Shown here one piece after another: positions 16,193 to 25,029 of a stretch of DNA of 64,000 nt. Each line of letters begins with the position of its first letter. The stretch's first letter is position 1. The stretch lies in contig NZ_AMQH01000010.1 of assembly GCF_000300195.1 (NCBI RefSeq), forward strand, positions 1 through 64,000. Direction: 5' to 3'. The notes under the pieces are model-generated. The model was given only the letters and a program-made list of their open reading frames with translations, was not told where the DNA came from and did not search any database. Source of the DNA: Clostridium tunisiense TJ. GTDB taxonomy: Bacteria; Bacillota; Clostridia; Clostridiales; Clostridiaceae. The position numbers and the translations under genes are program-made.

Positions 16193-17347
16193 TTAGCTAA
16201 TCATTTTACTAACTTCTGTAATATCATTTATCTGTACCCTTGTTTCCAAAAATGCTGAATTAAATTTTATGGGCTTGTCTACAAACAAGTGGTAATACTC
16301 CTTGAAGGTTATTGCAGCTACTACATCTCCAATATTTCCTTCCTTAATTATCTTAACTTTTATACCATTTATATCACCATCATTTTTTAAGTTATTAACT
16401 CTGAATCTATCCCCATCAAAATACGTACCATCAGAGAACTTTATTTCATCATCCAACATTTCTCTCTTAACATTATCTAATACTTCATGACCTATCCCCC
16501 TAAAACAAATATAGGGCGCTGGTGACTTGTCTTTCTTATAGTACTTATTACTTATATTATCCAATATTTTTCTAACCGTTGTCTCATTATAACTGCCTAC
16601 ACAATCAATTACAAAAAGTCTTTCAAATTTATTTAAATTTGCAGATTTTATAGTGAAGTATTGCTTTTTAACAAGGTCAATATACCTCTCTCTGCCCATA
16701 AATATATCATAATACCCATAGAAAATGTTTTTATTGCATTGACTTATGTACTCTTTTAATTGTCTTCCAGTAATATGTCTATCCCCTTCATCAGACTTAA
16801 TTGCAAGTTCAAATAATTTTTCTCTAATTAATGAATGATATATTATTGCATCATCAATGGTCTTTAAGCCAAAGTATTGCTTAATTTCACCAACCAAGTA
16901 CTTAAATTGATTTTCAAAGTTTTCTCCAAAACATAAAGTAAAGTTATTAATAAATCCTTCCCTTAAATCTTGAGGAAATCTAACTTGAAGCTCAGCTGTC
17001 TTAGTGGTATCCCTATATTTTAAAATTTCATCCAACTGTTCAATCTTCGTAAATTTAAGAACATTTGGCTTCATATCTTTGAAATATCCATACAAGCAAA
17101 ACTTTCTACTTGAGCCCTTACTGTATAACTCCAAAAGCTGTATTATAGGGTCTCTAACTTTAGAATTTGAAAAATCTGCAGTTTCTTTATGTTTTACCTG
17201 GATTATGTGATTTTCATAGTTAATGTCCTGTATCTTTTCGATACATACTACTGTATTCTCATTATTTTTTATCAATTCAATCATTGTTTTATCGAATTGA
17301 TATAGAAATCCTTTAATAGCATAATATCCCCCATCATCTCGACACAT
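16193..17347 (-). CDS. DUF4297-like nuclease, partner of HerA
   Basis: A 384-residue protein. The N-terminus (GGYYAIKGFLYQFDKTMIELI) and 'VVCIEKIQDINYENHIIQVKHKE' at 33-55 fit the DUF4297/Cap4-type PD-(D/E)XK nuclease pattern, with E37, D41, Q50 and K52 as candidate active-site residues. The rest (about 80-384) is not recognised. It probably includes the helical oligomerisation part and a C-terminal alpha/beta domain. It is first in the operon with HerA. In known HerA-DUF4297 systems the nuclease and the ATPase assemble and degrade DNA after phage infection. The family call is good; activity is inferred. Confidence 0.75.
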   Translation of the reverse strand: MCRDDGGYYAIKGFLYQFDKTMIELIKNNENTVVCIEKIQDINYENHIIQVKHKETADFSNSKVRDPIIQLLELYSKGSSRKFCLYGYFKDMKPNVLKFTKIEQLDEILKYRDTTKTAELQVRFPQDLREGFINNFTLCFGENFENQFKYLVGEIKQYFGLKTIDDAIIYHSLIREKLFELAIKSDEGDRHITGRQLKEYISQCNKNIFYGYYDIFMGRERYIDLVKKQYFTIKSANLNKFERLFVIDCVGSYNETTVRKILDNISNKYYKKDKSPAPYICFRGIGHEVLDNVKREMLDDEIKFSDGTYFDGDRFRVNNLKNDGDINGIKVKIIKEGNIGDVVAAITFKEYYHLFVDKPIKFNSAFLETRVQINDITEVSKMIS

Positions 17348-17522
17348 TTCATGTTACCTCTCTCTTCATTATCCATTATATTCTACTATTTACCATTATA
17401 TCTCAAATATTAACACATTTTAGGCAAATAATATACTGATTTTGAAGTATAAAATATGTTCTTTGGTATCATAATCAAAATATACATTATATTAATATTA
17501 CTTTTGGAGCAAAGAGGTTGTG

Positions 17523-17768
17523 ATGGACTACTCTACAAATATTAGGGATAGCAATGGAAACACTATTCTTCATGGCATGTTTTTAATGGATATACACTGT
17601 CAGTACTTGACCTATCAGGTACGCCTAAGAAATAATAATTTTGTGATACATACTGGCAGCTCTTACAGCTTACTAACGCCTAATCGAGCTAAGTCATTAG
17701 TAATACTAGGTAATATGGATGACGATATACTTGGCTATGGTCATCATTTATTTGAATCTGCATTATAG
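17523..17768 (+). CDS. small orphan protein in the defence block
   Basis: An 81-residue open frame (ATG at 17523; GTG at 17520 also possible) with AGAGG about 5 bases upstream and a strong hairpin terminator 50 bases past the stop. That supports a real transcript. I do not recognise the sequence (MDYSTNIRDSNGNTILHG...GHHLFESAL). It is divergent from the DUF4297-HerA operon and converges on the NucS-like gene. No signal peptide or membrane segment. It could be a small partner or immunity protein, a remnant, or not a gene. Confidence 0.4.
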   Translation: MDYSTNIRDSNGNTILHGMFLMDIHCQYLTYQVRLRNNNFVIHTGSSYSLLTPNRAKSLVILGNMDDDILGYGHHLFESAL

Positions 17769-17818
17769 TTCTACTCTACCAGACCAAAACTTATTACAGA
17801 GCTATATAAATAGTTGAA

Positions 17819-17858
17819 AAAGAAGAAGGGGCATATCAACTAACAACCCTTCTTCTTT
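17819..17858. terminator. bidirectional terminator
   Basis: A perfect 12-bp stem AAAGAAGAAGGG/CCCTTCTTCTTT with a 16-base loop. It is followed by TTTGTTT on the plus side and TTTTCAA on the minus side. It serves the small plus-strand ORF and possibly the minus-strand gene that ends at 18065. Confidence 0.75.
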
Positions 17859-18064
17859 GTTTAACTTAGATAGTTTATCATATCTCGAGCCTTTGCATTG
17901 GGACATACATTCCCTTATGATAGTAATAGAATAGCAATAACTTTAATAAAAAAATGAAAAGACAAGACAAGTGCCCTTTGCACATTTGGAAGTTACATTA
18001 TTCTTTTTATACTTCAAAGTACATATTACATTTTGGAATTATATGATTTAATATTTTTCAACTA

Positions 18065-19666
18065 TTATTCAAAATATCCAACTACTAATCTTTTAAAGCA
18101 CTCAACCAATTCATTTCGAAACTTATTCGACTCACTTAAATAGTCTATAAAGTTTTCTCCTAAGCTTTTCTTTTCATTTAGAACAATATCACCATAATCT
18201 ACCAACAAACTATAAATCCTTCTATCATCATAATTTAATGTAATTAATTCACTTACATACTCCATACCTAAATCACTCATTATACCTAAATCTTTACTAT
18301 GAATAGTATGTAGATGCATATCCATAAAAATATTAAATTCTTGACGTTCAAAATACTTATCAACTATATCGTTAAAATTTATTTCTTTTCTTACACATCT
18401 TATCATTCCTCTATATATACTAACTCTGCTCTCATTAATATAATCAACAATAATTTCATATTTAGGTTCTAGTTTGTTTACTATACACTCTAAAATATTT
18501 TCTGGATTAAAAATCATCACCGATATATTGTAGTCCTTTTTTTCTTTTCCCAATTCATGATAAATCCGAGAAATATGATACTTCCAAACTCTATTGTTAT
18601 AAAATATATTAAGTGATTTATTAAAAATTTCATTAATTTTAGCATTATTACTTGAAGGCGATTGATTATAATACATGATGGTATTTGATTCATTTATGCT
18701 CATAATTTCTCTTATAGCCTTAACACTTGAAAATAATTTATCCCTCTCAAAAAAACCGTTACACATAACCTTTTGTATACCCCATCCAGAATTTATATTA
18801 ATCATAAATTTTTCTGGGTATCCAATTTCATAATCATCGCTATCTATTTCATGCAAAAAGTTTTCAAGAAAGATTCCTTCAAGAGATATAAAGTACCATT
18901 CCATTTCTTCTTTTGAAGCCGATTTGTAGTTTTCTTCTAGTTCCAACGCTTCGCTATATGAATCATTAAACTTATCTAAAAGACTATTGTTTTTATTTGA
19001 CCTTGCTTTTAATAAATTTAAATAATACTCTTTTGAATACCTTTGATGTGCTAAATATAATGCATTCGGGTATGGTATTGATTTATTTATAGACATCTGT
19101 ATAACTATAAAATCTTCTATACCGTATTTTGGCAACATTGTCTTTATCTTATGTATCATTTCATCTAATCTATCTTTATTCCTATATAAAAATATATGCT
19201 GGGATTTTGATATACTTCTTGTTATATCCAAGTTCAATGGTTCTATCTTCTCTTTATCAATCGGTACATTGTTATTATCTAATCTTATCTTATATCCCTC
19301 TAAATAGTAATTATTGTTATTATAGAACTCAGAATATGGTACTATCAACTCTTCCCAAGTTGTAGAAATTATCATTAATCTAATTTCACTATCCTTAACT
19401 TTTAAATTATATTTCAAAAGTGCAGCATATTTAGACACTTCGTGAATAGCCTGACGAGATGCTTGATTACTTCTTTTAATTTCAATAATAACGTAATTAT
19501 CTTCTGCATCTCTTGCCAGTATATCAATAAATCCTCTTGTTCCAAATGCATTCTCAAGCTTGTACTCTTTTTCAACTAAGCTTAGGTCTTGAGATATAAA
19601 ATCTAAATTTTCACATAAGTAATCCCTAACTAAACTTTCAACGTTATTCAAAATATCCTCTCCCAA
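18065..19666 (-). CDS. large protein with N-terminal NucS/DUF91-like nuclease domain
   Basis: A 533-residue protein. Residues about 35-110 have a RecB/NucS-type restriction-endonuclease fold: 'GTRGFIDILARD' (D48), 'YVIIEIKRS' (E62, K64), then 'SRQAIHEVSKYAALL' with the trailing Gln and Tyr. The other 400 residues are rich in Asn, Ile, Tyr and Ser and match nothing I know; they are probably a target-recognition or effector part. It is the first cargo gene past the rlmH 3' end and next to the HerA-DUF4297 pair, so an anti-phage role is likely but unproven. Mismatch repair NucS is much shorter and is not expected in clostridia. Confidence 0.7.
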   Translation of the reverse strand: MGEDILNNVESLVRDYLCENLDFISQDLSLVEKEYKLENAFGTRGFIDILARDAEDNYVIIEIKRSNQASRQAIHEVSKYAALLKYNLKVKDSEIRLMIISTTWEELIVPYSEFYNNNNYYLEGYKIRLDNNNVPIDKEKIEPLNLDITRSISKSQHIFLYRNKDRLDEMIHKIKTMLPKYGIEDFIVIQMSINKSIPYPNALYLAHQRYSKEYYLNLLKARSNKNNSLLDKFNDSYSEALELEENYKSASKEEMEWYFISLEGIFLENFLHEIDSDDYEIGYPEKFMININSGWGIQKVMCNGFFERDKLFSSVKAIREIMSINESNTIMYYNQSPSSNNAKINEIFNKSLNIFYNNRVWKYHISRIYHELGKEKKDYNISVMIFNPENILECIVNKLEPKYEIIVDYINESRVSIYRGMIRCVRKEINFNDIVDKYFERQEFNIFMDMHLHTIHSKDLGIMSDLGMEYVSELITLNYDDRRIYSLLVDYGDIVLNEKKSLGENFIDYLSESNKFRNELVECFKRLVVGYFE

Positions 19667-19902
19667 ACTAATAAGGTATAAATTCCCTATGATTATTTAT
19701 TTTATGTTATTATACCCTATATATTTACAATTTTCTATTAGCCTCGCTTTTACCTTAATCATATTCTATATCTAAGTTATGCATCACCAATCAGAACAAG
19801 AATTATGATTATTTTATTAACCCTCCAGCTTGTATACTACAAAATTAGTTGCTAAAAAAATCTCATTGGGTTATGGCACTACTAACTTCTATGGAAAAAC
19901 CT

Positions 19903-19926
19903 CATTTATTTATGATATGGTTCTCC
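19903..19926 (-). repeat. rlmH 3'-end attachment site (gene-embedded copy)
   Basis: The last codons of intact rlmH (G-E-P-Y-H-K-stop) plus three bases beyond. In staphylococci the matching position of rlmH (orfX) is the insertion site of SCC elements. Shortened copies in the same orientation lie at 14377-14400 and 12519-12542, and perhaps at 10538-10558. Confidence 0.75.
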
Positions 19927-20385
19927 CTTCATTATCCTAAAGCCTCTATATATCTGCTCTAGTAACATTACTCTAAATAATTGGTGTGGAAATGTCATCT
20001 TGGAGAAGCACAACTTATAGTTTGCTCTATTTAGTACCTCTTGGGAAAGCCCTAAGGAACCACCTATAACAAATGCTAAGTCACTTTTCCCACTTACCCC
20101 TAATTCTTCTATGTAGGAGCTAAATTCCTCTGAAGTTAGCATTTTTCCTTTCAGGTCTAGAGCTACTACAAAGCTATTATCTTTAATAGCCTTTAGTATT
20201 GCTTCCCCTTCTTTATTTTTGATTTGTAATTCTTCCTTTTCTGAGGCATTGTCAGGAGTTTTTTCGTCCTGAAGTTCAATTATTGATATTTTGCAATATC
20301 TTTGAAGTCTTTTAGCATACTCATCTATAGCTTCTTTTAAATACTTTTCTTTTAATTTTCCCACTGAAATCACTGTTATGTTCAT
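19906..20385 (-). CDS. rlmH: 23S rRNA pseudouridine-1915 N3-methyltransferase
   Basis: A complete 159-residue SPOUT-class methyltransferase that uses SAM to methylate pseudouridine 1915 in helix 69 of 23S rRNA. Seen: the N-terminal 'VGKLKEKYLKEAIDEYAKRL', 'VALDLKGKMLTSEEFS', the SAM-knot 'FVIGGSLGLS' and the conserved ending 'FPHQLFRVMLLEQIYRG...GEPYHK'. AAGGAG precedes the ATG. The stop codon lies in the attachment-type repeat; everything from here to about 10.5 kb looks inserted. Confidence 0.97.
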   Translation of the reverse strand: MNITVISVGKLKEKYLKEAIDEYAKRLQRYCKISIIELQDEKTPDNASEKEELQIKNKEGEAILKAIKDNSFVVALDLKGKMLTSEEFSSYIEELGVSGKSDLAFVIGGSLGLSQEVLNRANYKLCFSKMTFPHQLFRVMLLEQIYRGFRIMKGEPYHK

Positions 20386-20509
20386 GATATCTCCTTATGT
20401 AATTATTTCTTTTCAAAATATGTAATAGTTTTATTTAATGTGTTGTTTTCTATACTTCAAGCTTGTTGTAACACTATGTTGCCAATGAAAACCTGATTTA
20501 ATGCAAAAC

Positions 20510-20554
20510 AAGCACCCCTATAAGTTATTTATTTTATAACTCATAAGGATGCTT
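20510..20554 (-). terminator. terminator of the SEC-C protein gene
   Basis: Near-perfect 19-base arms (20510-20528 with 20536-20554) lie just past the stop at 20583. On the minus strand GTTTTG follows. Confidence 0.8.
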
Positions 20555-20582
20555 AAATTCTAAAATTATTGTGCTAAACTAA

Positions 20583-21080
20583 TTAGTTGCCACAGCATTT
20601 CTTATATTTTTTTCCGCTTCCGCATGGACAAGGTTCATTTCTTCCAACTTTGCTTTCATTAACAACAGTTTTTGAACTTCTCCATTGTCTTTGGATTTCT
20701 TTTCTCTTTTCTTCTGAGAATATTCCATCCCATTGTGGTAATGAATAAAGATAGTCTGCTTTAGAGTCTAACATGTTGAAATATAATTTTTCAAAGTTTA
20801 TTTTAAGTTCTACTTCTGAATCGCCCTCGATTTTTTCAAGATCAAGATCATTTTCTAAACTCTCATTTATTCCATCTAAGAATCCCATGAATTGTATGTC
20901 AGTTACACCAAATTGCTTTGATAATTCACTTAGTATACCTTTTAATTCACCACTATGGTTAGCTAGTACCTTGCTATATATGTTAGTTTCAACTTGCGCA
21001 TACTCTTTCCAGAATGCTGGCTCACCATTTTCTCTAACAAAATCTACAACATAATCCGTCCAGTTTGTATATAAACCCAT
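20583..21080 (-). CDS. SEC-C metal-binding motif protein
   Basis: A 165-residue protein with a mostly helical acidic body and a C-terminal SEC-C zinc-binding motif ([21 protein letters not shown]). SEC-C tails are found on SecA and on many small proteins of unknown job, often linked to protein translocation or ribosome contacts. The body ([14 protein letters not shown]...[24 protein letters not shown]) resembles clostridial proteins annotated only as SEC-C proteins. Monocistronic. Confidence 0.85.
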   Translation of the reverse strand: MGLYTNWTDYVVDFVRENGEPAFWKEYAQVETNIYSKVLANHSGELKGILSELSKQFGVTDIQFMGFLDGINESLENDLDLEKIEGDSEVELKINFEKLYFNMLDSKADYLYSLPQWDGIFSEEKRKEIQRQWRSSKTVVNESKVGRNEPCPCGSGKKYKKCCGN

Positions 21081-21161
21081 GTTCTTATCTCCTTTTTATT
21101 CAATGTATTACACCTTTGTTAGTTAATTATAATAAAAATACCTACTTTTTTCAACAATTAC

Positions 21162-21737
21162 TTATTTTTGAATTTTTAATGTTTCAATATTATCTTTTGT
21201 AAAAGGTTTTGAAATATTATAATTTCCACCTAAAGTTTCTATGTTCTTATTTTCTACAGTAATCATTATCTTTTCCACAGAAGGCAATTGGGTTAGTGAG
21301 CTTGCTATTGATGACAATAAAGTCTTTTCCTGAGTTTCTGTCATAGCAAGTTCTACATTGTTGCTTAAATTTACATGCGCAATTCCTTCTTTAATAGAAA
21401 AACTTAAAAGCTTAGTTTCTTTAGGCAGTGTTGGTTTAGAGCTACTAACCACTGCTGGCCCTTTAATTAGCTGTTGCATTATAATTTCACCAACAAGCTC
21501 CTCTTTATTAAGAAGCCTTTCTTCTTTTAAAAGGCTCTTATTTTCATCTTTAGAATCATTAAAATAAAGGTCAACTTGAATAAATCCATCTTTTTCTGAA
21601 GGAAATTTACTATTTTCTAATTTTTCTTTCGTTGCAATGCTTACCTTATCTTTTTTCCCATCAGTAACCTTAAAAATAATTCCTGCTGTAATGATTACCA
21701 ATAATATGCTTACTGCTATTACTAATTTTTTACTCAT
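21162..21737 (-). CDS. GerMN-domain exported protein
   Basis: A 191-residue protein with an N-terminal membrane anchor or signal (KKLVIAVSILLVIITAGIIF, residues about 3-22). A GerMN domain (about 50-160) follows, with 'VDLYFNDSKDENKSLLKEERLL', 'EIIMQQLIKGPA' and 'AHVNLSNNVELAMTETQEKTLLSSIASSLTQL'. GerMN is named after the spore germination/sporulation protein GerM and also occurs in lipoprotein LpqB. There is no lipobox Cys after the hydrophobic segment, so it is probably membrane-anchored. It has its own AGGAGG site and sits beside walJ and murA. Confidence 0.85.
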   Translation of the reverse strand: MSKKLVIAVSILLVIITAGIIFKVTDGKKDKVSIATKEKLENSKFPSEKDGFIQVDLYFNDSKDENKSLLKEERLLNKEELVGEIIMQQLIKGPAVVSSSKPTLPKETKLLSFSIKEGIAHVNLSNNVELAMTETQEKTLLSSIASSLTQLPSVEKIMITVENKNIETLGGNYNISKPFTKDNIETLKIQK

Positions 21738-21893
21738 AACTTCCTCCTAACTATATTATTTTCTAGGAAATCAAATTAAATTTCAATCTAAATATGCCTT
21801 GATTTCCTTATGGCTTTTAGAAATTACTCATTTAATTTTAATCTTGGAAGCCTACATGAACTAGTTAGTGTAGAAGTTTAACCCTCTACAACC

Positions 21894-22679
21894 TTATAGC
21901 TGTGTTACTAAGCTATGTTTGTCTCTACTTGCCATATTTAAAGTCATATCTTTCCCTAATTCCACAGAGTTTTCTCTTAGCACACTAAGTACTGTTTCAT
22001 AGGCAAGTTCAGGATAATTATTTGTTCTGCTTAAGTGTCCTAAGTAAATAGTCTTATAACTATTTCCTAGGATGTCTAAAATAGCCCTTCCACATGCATC
22101 ATTAGAAAGATGTCCTATATCGCTTAAGATTCTCTTCTTTAGTGGATAAGGATAAGGACCGAACTTTAACATTTCTACATCATGATTGCTTTCTAAAAGC
22201 ACTACATCGGCATCCTTTAATGCTTCTTTCACACTATGGGAAAAATGTCCCAAATCTGTAGCAATGCAAGCTTTCCCCCTTTTAGAATGAATTTTATATC
22301 CTGATGGCTTTGCAGCATCATGAGCTGTTTCAAAACTTTCCACAGTAATGTCTTTAATCTCTGTAAAGTTTCCTTCTATAATTTTAATATTATGCTCTTT
22401 CACCTTACCAATTTTATCAAACATTGCTTTCCAAGTTAGCTCGTTAGCGTATATAGGTATATCATACCTTCTTGATAGAACTCCTATTCCTTTAATGTGA
22501 TCTGAGTGTTCATGGGTAACAAAAATTCCATCAATTTCTTTTGGGTTTTCCTCAATGTTTAAAAGTTCATTTTCTATGGATTTCCCTGGCATTCCCACAT
22601 CTATTAAAACTCTTGTATTATCACTAGCTACAAATATACTATTTCCACTACTACCACTAAATAACGGACAAAATTTCAT
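21894..22679 (-). CDS. walJ: WalJ/YycJ-type metallo-beta-lactamase-fold hydrolase
   Basis: A 261-residue metal-dependent hydrolase. Seen: 'FSGSSGNSIFVASDNTRVLIDVGMP' at the N-terminus, the metal motif 'THEHSDH' near residue 55, a histidine in 'ETAHDAAKPSG', 'ATDLGH', and 'LLESNHDVEML' in the YycJ pattern. In Bacillus and Streptococcus the gene belongs to the WalKR region and is linked to cell wall/DNA replication coordination; substrate not settled. Here it follows murA with a 43-base gap and no WalKR genes nearby. Confidence 0.88.
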   Translation of the reverse strand: MKFCPLFSGSSGNSIFVASDNTRVLIDVGMPGKSIENELLNIEENPKEIDGIFVTHEHSDHIKGIGVLSRRYDIPIYANELTWKAMFDKIGKVKEHNIKIIEGNFTEIKDITVESFETAHDAAKPSGYKIHSKRGKACIATDLGHFSHSVKEALKDADVVLLESNHDVEMLKFGPYPYPLKKRILSDIGHLSNDACGRAILDILGNSYKTIYLGHLSRTNNYPELAYETVLSVLRENSVELGKDMTLNMASRDKHSLVTQL

Positions 22680-22722
22680 GTTATACTCCTTCTAGTTGAC
22701 TTTAAAAGAAGAATTCAAAGAT

Positions 22723-23982
22723 TTACTCATATATTCTCTTTATGTCTGCACCTAAAGCCTTGAATTTATTTTCAATATTTGGATAGCCCCTGTCAATATG
22801 TTCAATTCCTTCTACAATAGTAGTTCCCTTTGCAATTAACCCTGCTATAACCATGGCAGCTCCAGCTCTTAAATCCGTTGCTCTAACTTGAGCCCCTGTT
22901 AAAAGCTCTACCCCGTCGATTATTGCAATTCTTCCCTCAACTTTTATGTTAGCACCCATTTTCTTTAGTTCATCTACATGTTTAAATCTACTCTCATAAA
23001 TGCTTTCGTTAATTATACTTCTTCCACCTGCTATAGTTGAAAGTGTACTCATTGGTTGTTGTAAATCCGTTGGGAATCCAGGATAAGGTAGAGTTTTTAT
23101 ATTTACCCCTTTTAATTTCCCATTAGACTTTATAGTGATTGCATCATCATGCTCTATTACCTCAGCTCCCATTTCAATTAATTTTGCTGAAATAGATTCA
23201 AGGTGTTTTGGAATTACATTGTTTATGATTACTTCTCCACCACACGCTGCAGTAGCAATCATAAAAGTACCTGCTTCAATTTGGTCTGGAATTGCAGAAT
23301 AATTACATCCTGTAAGTTCTTCTACTCCTGTAATTCTTATAATATCTGTTCCTGCACCTTTAATGTTAGCTCCCATGCTATTTAAGAAGTTAGCTACATC
23401 CACTACATGAGGTTCCTTTGCTGCATTTTCTAAAACTGTCACACCTTTAGCCAAGGTAGCAGCTAGCATCACATTAATTGTAGCCCCTACACTCACTACG
23501 TCAAAGTAGATACTAGTCCCTATTAACTCGTCTTCTACTTTTATATTTACAGCTCCGTGTTCAATAACAACTTTTGCACCTAGAGCTTCAAATCCCTTGA
23601 TATGTTGGTCTATAGGTCTTACCCCAATAGGGCATCCCCCTGGCAATTCTACTCTTGCTTCTTTAAATCTAGCAAGTAATGCTCCTAGAAAATAGTAAGA
23701 AGCTCTCATCTTTCTCACTTCTTCAATATCAGCATTAGTAGTTGTAATTTCTGTACTATCTATTGTAATGGAGTTTAAAGTCTTCTCCACCTTACATCCT
23801 AAGTATTTTAAAATTTTTTCTATGCAATTTATATCTTCAATATTTGGTATGTTATCAATAGTTGAAACTCCCTTGCTTGCTATAATCGCTGCAGGTAATA
23901 TAGCTACAGCTGCATTCTTAGCTCCATTTATATTAACTTTTCCAAATATAGATTTACCGCCGTTAATAACCAGTTTCTCCAT
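22723..23982 (-). CDS. murA: UDP-N-acetylglucosamine 1-carboxyvinyltransferase
   Basis: A 419-residue enolpyruvyl transferase that commits UDP-GlcNAc to peptidoglycan synthesis and is the fosfomycin target. Catalytic Cys is present at residue 117 in '[16 protein letters not shown]'. The start '[26 protein letters not shown]' and '[15 protein letters not shown]' are typical. Gram-positives usually have two paralogues (MurA1/MurA2); which one this is cannot be decided from the sequence alone. Confidence 0.95.
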   Translation of the reverse strand: MEKLVINGGKSIFGKVNINGAKNAAVAILPAAIIASKGVSTIDNIPNIEDINCIEKILKYLGCKVEKTLNSITIDSTEITTTNADIEEVRKMRASYYFLGALLARFKEARVELPGGCPIGVRPIDQHIKGFEALGAKVVIEHGAVNIKVEDELIGTSIYFDVVSVGATINVMLAATLAKGVTVLENAAKEPHVVDVANFLNSMGANIKGAGTDIIRITGVEELTGCNYSAIPDQIEAGTFMIATAACGGEVIINNVIPKHLESISAKLIEMGAEVIEHDDAITIKSNGKLKGVNIKTLPYPGFPTDLQQPMSTLSTIAGGRSIINESIYESRFKHVDELKKMGANIKVEGRIAIIDGVELLTGAQVRATDLRAGAAMVIAGLIAKGTTIVEGIEHIDRGYPNIENKFKALGADIKRIYE

Positions 23983-24460
23983 TTAGGTATCATCCTCACT
24001 ATTTTTTTATCTATACTATAGGTAAACCACTTTTAAACTTTATTTATTCATAAGTCTTCCTTGGTTCCCTTAAGATTTTTTCAACATTTATATATCAAAT
24101 TTCTAATTTATATGCCTTTAATTCACAAAATTTTCACATCTGTAGGTCATACATTTTTTATTATATCATATACTGCTGATATTTTAACATTAAATTTAAA
24201 ATATGTGTCAGGTTTTTTTTGCCAACTTAGTGTAAATAATAAAAAAGGTTATAGTTTTTCCATGTAATTCTACTAATCTATTACAATAGATTTTAAATAT
24301 GTTATAATATCTTATAATTAACAAATTAATAGGGGCTCTCTATATGCCACTAGATATGCCACTTTATAGGGTTTGACAGGTAAGTTATGTATTACTTAGA
24401 TTTATAATTAGACTCCCTATATATTATACGTTAATATTATGTTATTTTTGGAGGAAAGAT
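23983..24460. other. intergenic region between murA and the 2H pair
   Basis: No credible gene; a 68-codon frame from 24061 has no ribosome binding site. Near 24342-24363 the 10-base ATATGCCACT occurs twice, 12 bases apart. Around 24331-24440 the arrangement of GGGGCTCTCTATA, TTATAGGG and GACTCCCTATA could fold into a leader before the gene at 24461. I recognise no known riboswitch. Confidence 0.4.
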
Positions 24461-25006
24461 ATGAAATATTATTTAGTTGCAATATTGGATGAAAACTCTT
24501 CCACGGATATTGTGAATATACAAAAGAATGTAAGCAGAAAATATAAGTTGTTTAAAAACACTCCATGTTTATATATTCCTCTTGGATCAGTGACTAATGC
24601 AGATTTTGAAAAACTAGATGAAGTTATTACTAAAATAATTAGTCCTTATAAAAAGTTTAAAGTTGGTATAGATAACAATCTTATACTTAGCGATGAGCTA
24701 AACACAGTAAACCTTAAAGTAGAAGATAAGGGTTATATAAATAGAATCTGGAGAAATATGTTTGACACATTAAACTTGCACGGTTTTTCTGTTAGAGATT
24801 TTAATCCAAATACCTTTAACATTCCGTTGTCTACTGCAAATCATAATATAAGAAAGGCTTCTTCCAATAATGCTTTGATTATTGATAGTTCAAAGAGTAA
24901 AGAAGATTTCCTTAAGTTTGCAAAGATAAATAGAATTGAAATTTGGAAAGCATTAAATAGTAAAAAGGACTCTATTGTGAAAACTTATACCCTAAAAGAT
25001 TATTAA
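24461..25006 (+). CDS. degenerate 2H phosphoesterase-like protein (catalytic motifs lost)
   Basis: A 181-residue paralogue of the next gene (MKYYLVAILD versus MIYYLVANLD, KYKLF in both, and a shared end 'EIWK...YTL'). Both H-x-T/S motifs of the 2H (LigT/CPDase) superfamily are gone: the first reads LYIPL (37-41) where the partner has LHITV, and the second reads FNIPL (119-123) where the partner has LHISL. The fold is probably kept but hydrolysis is not expected. It has a GGAGG site and 23 bases to the next gene, so it is co-transcribed. Possible roles are binding or regulation of the active partner. Confidence 0.7.
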   Translation: MKYYLVAILDENSSTDIVNIQKNVSRKYKLFKNTPCLYIPLGSVTNADFEKLDEVITKIISPYKKFKVGIDNNLILSDELNTVNLKVEDKGYINRIWRNMFDTLNLHGFSVRDFNPNTFNIPLSTANHNIRKASSNNALIIDSSKSKEDFLKFAKINRIEIWKALNSKKDSIVKTYTLKDY

Positions 25007-25029
25007 GTTTAAATATTGGGGGCTATACA

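Noticed and set aside
24061..24267. A 68-codon plus-strand frame between murA and the 2H genes
   Set aside because: No ribosome binding site, low-complexity Phe/Ile-rich translation, not supported by context.
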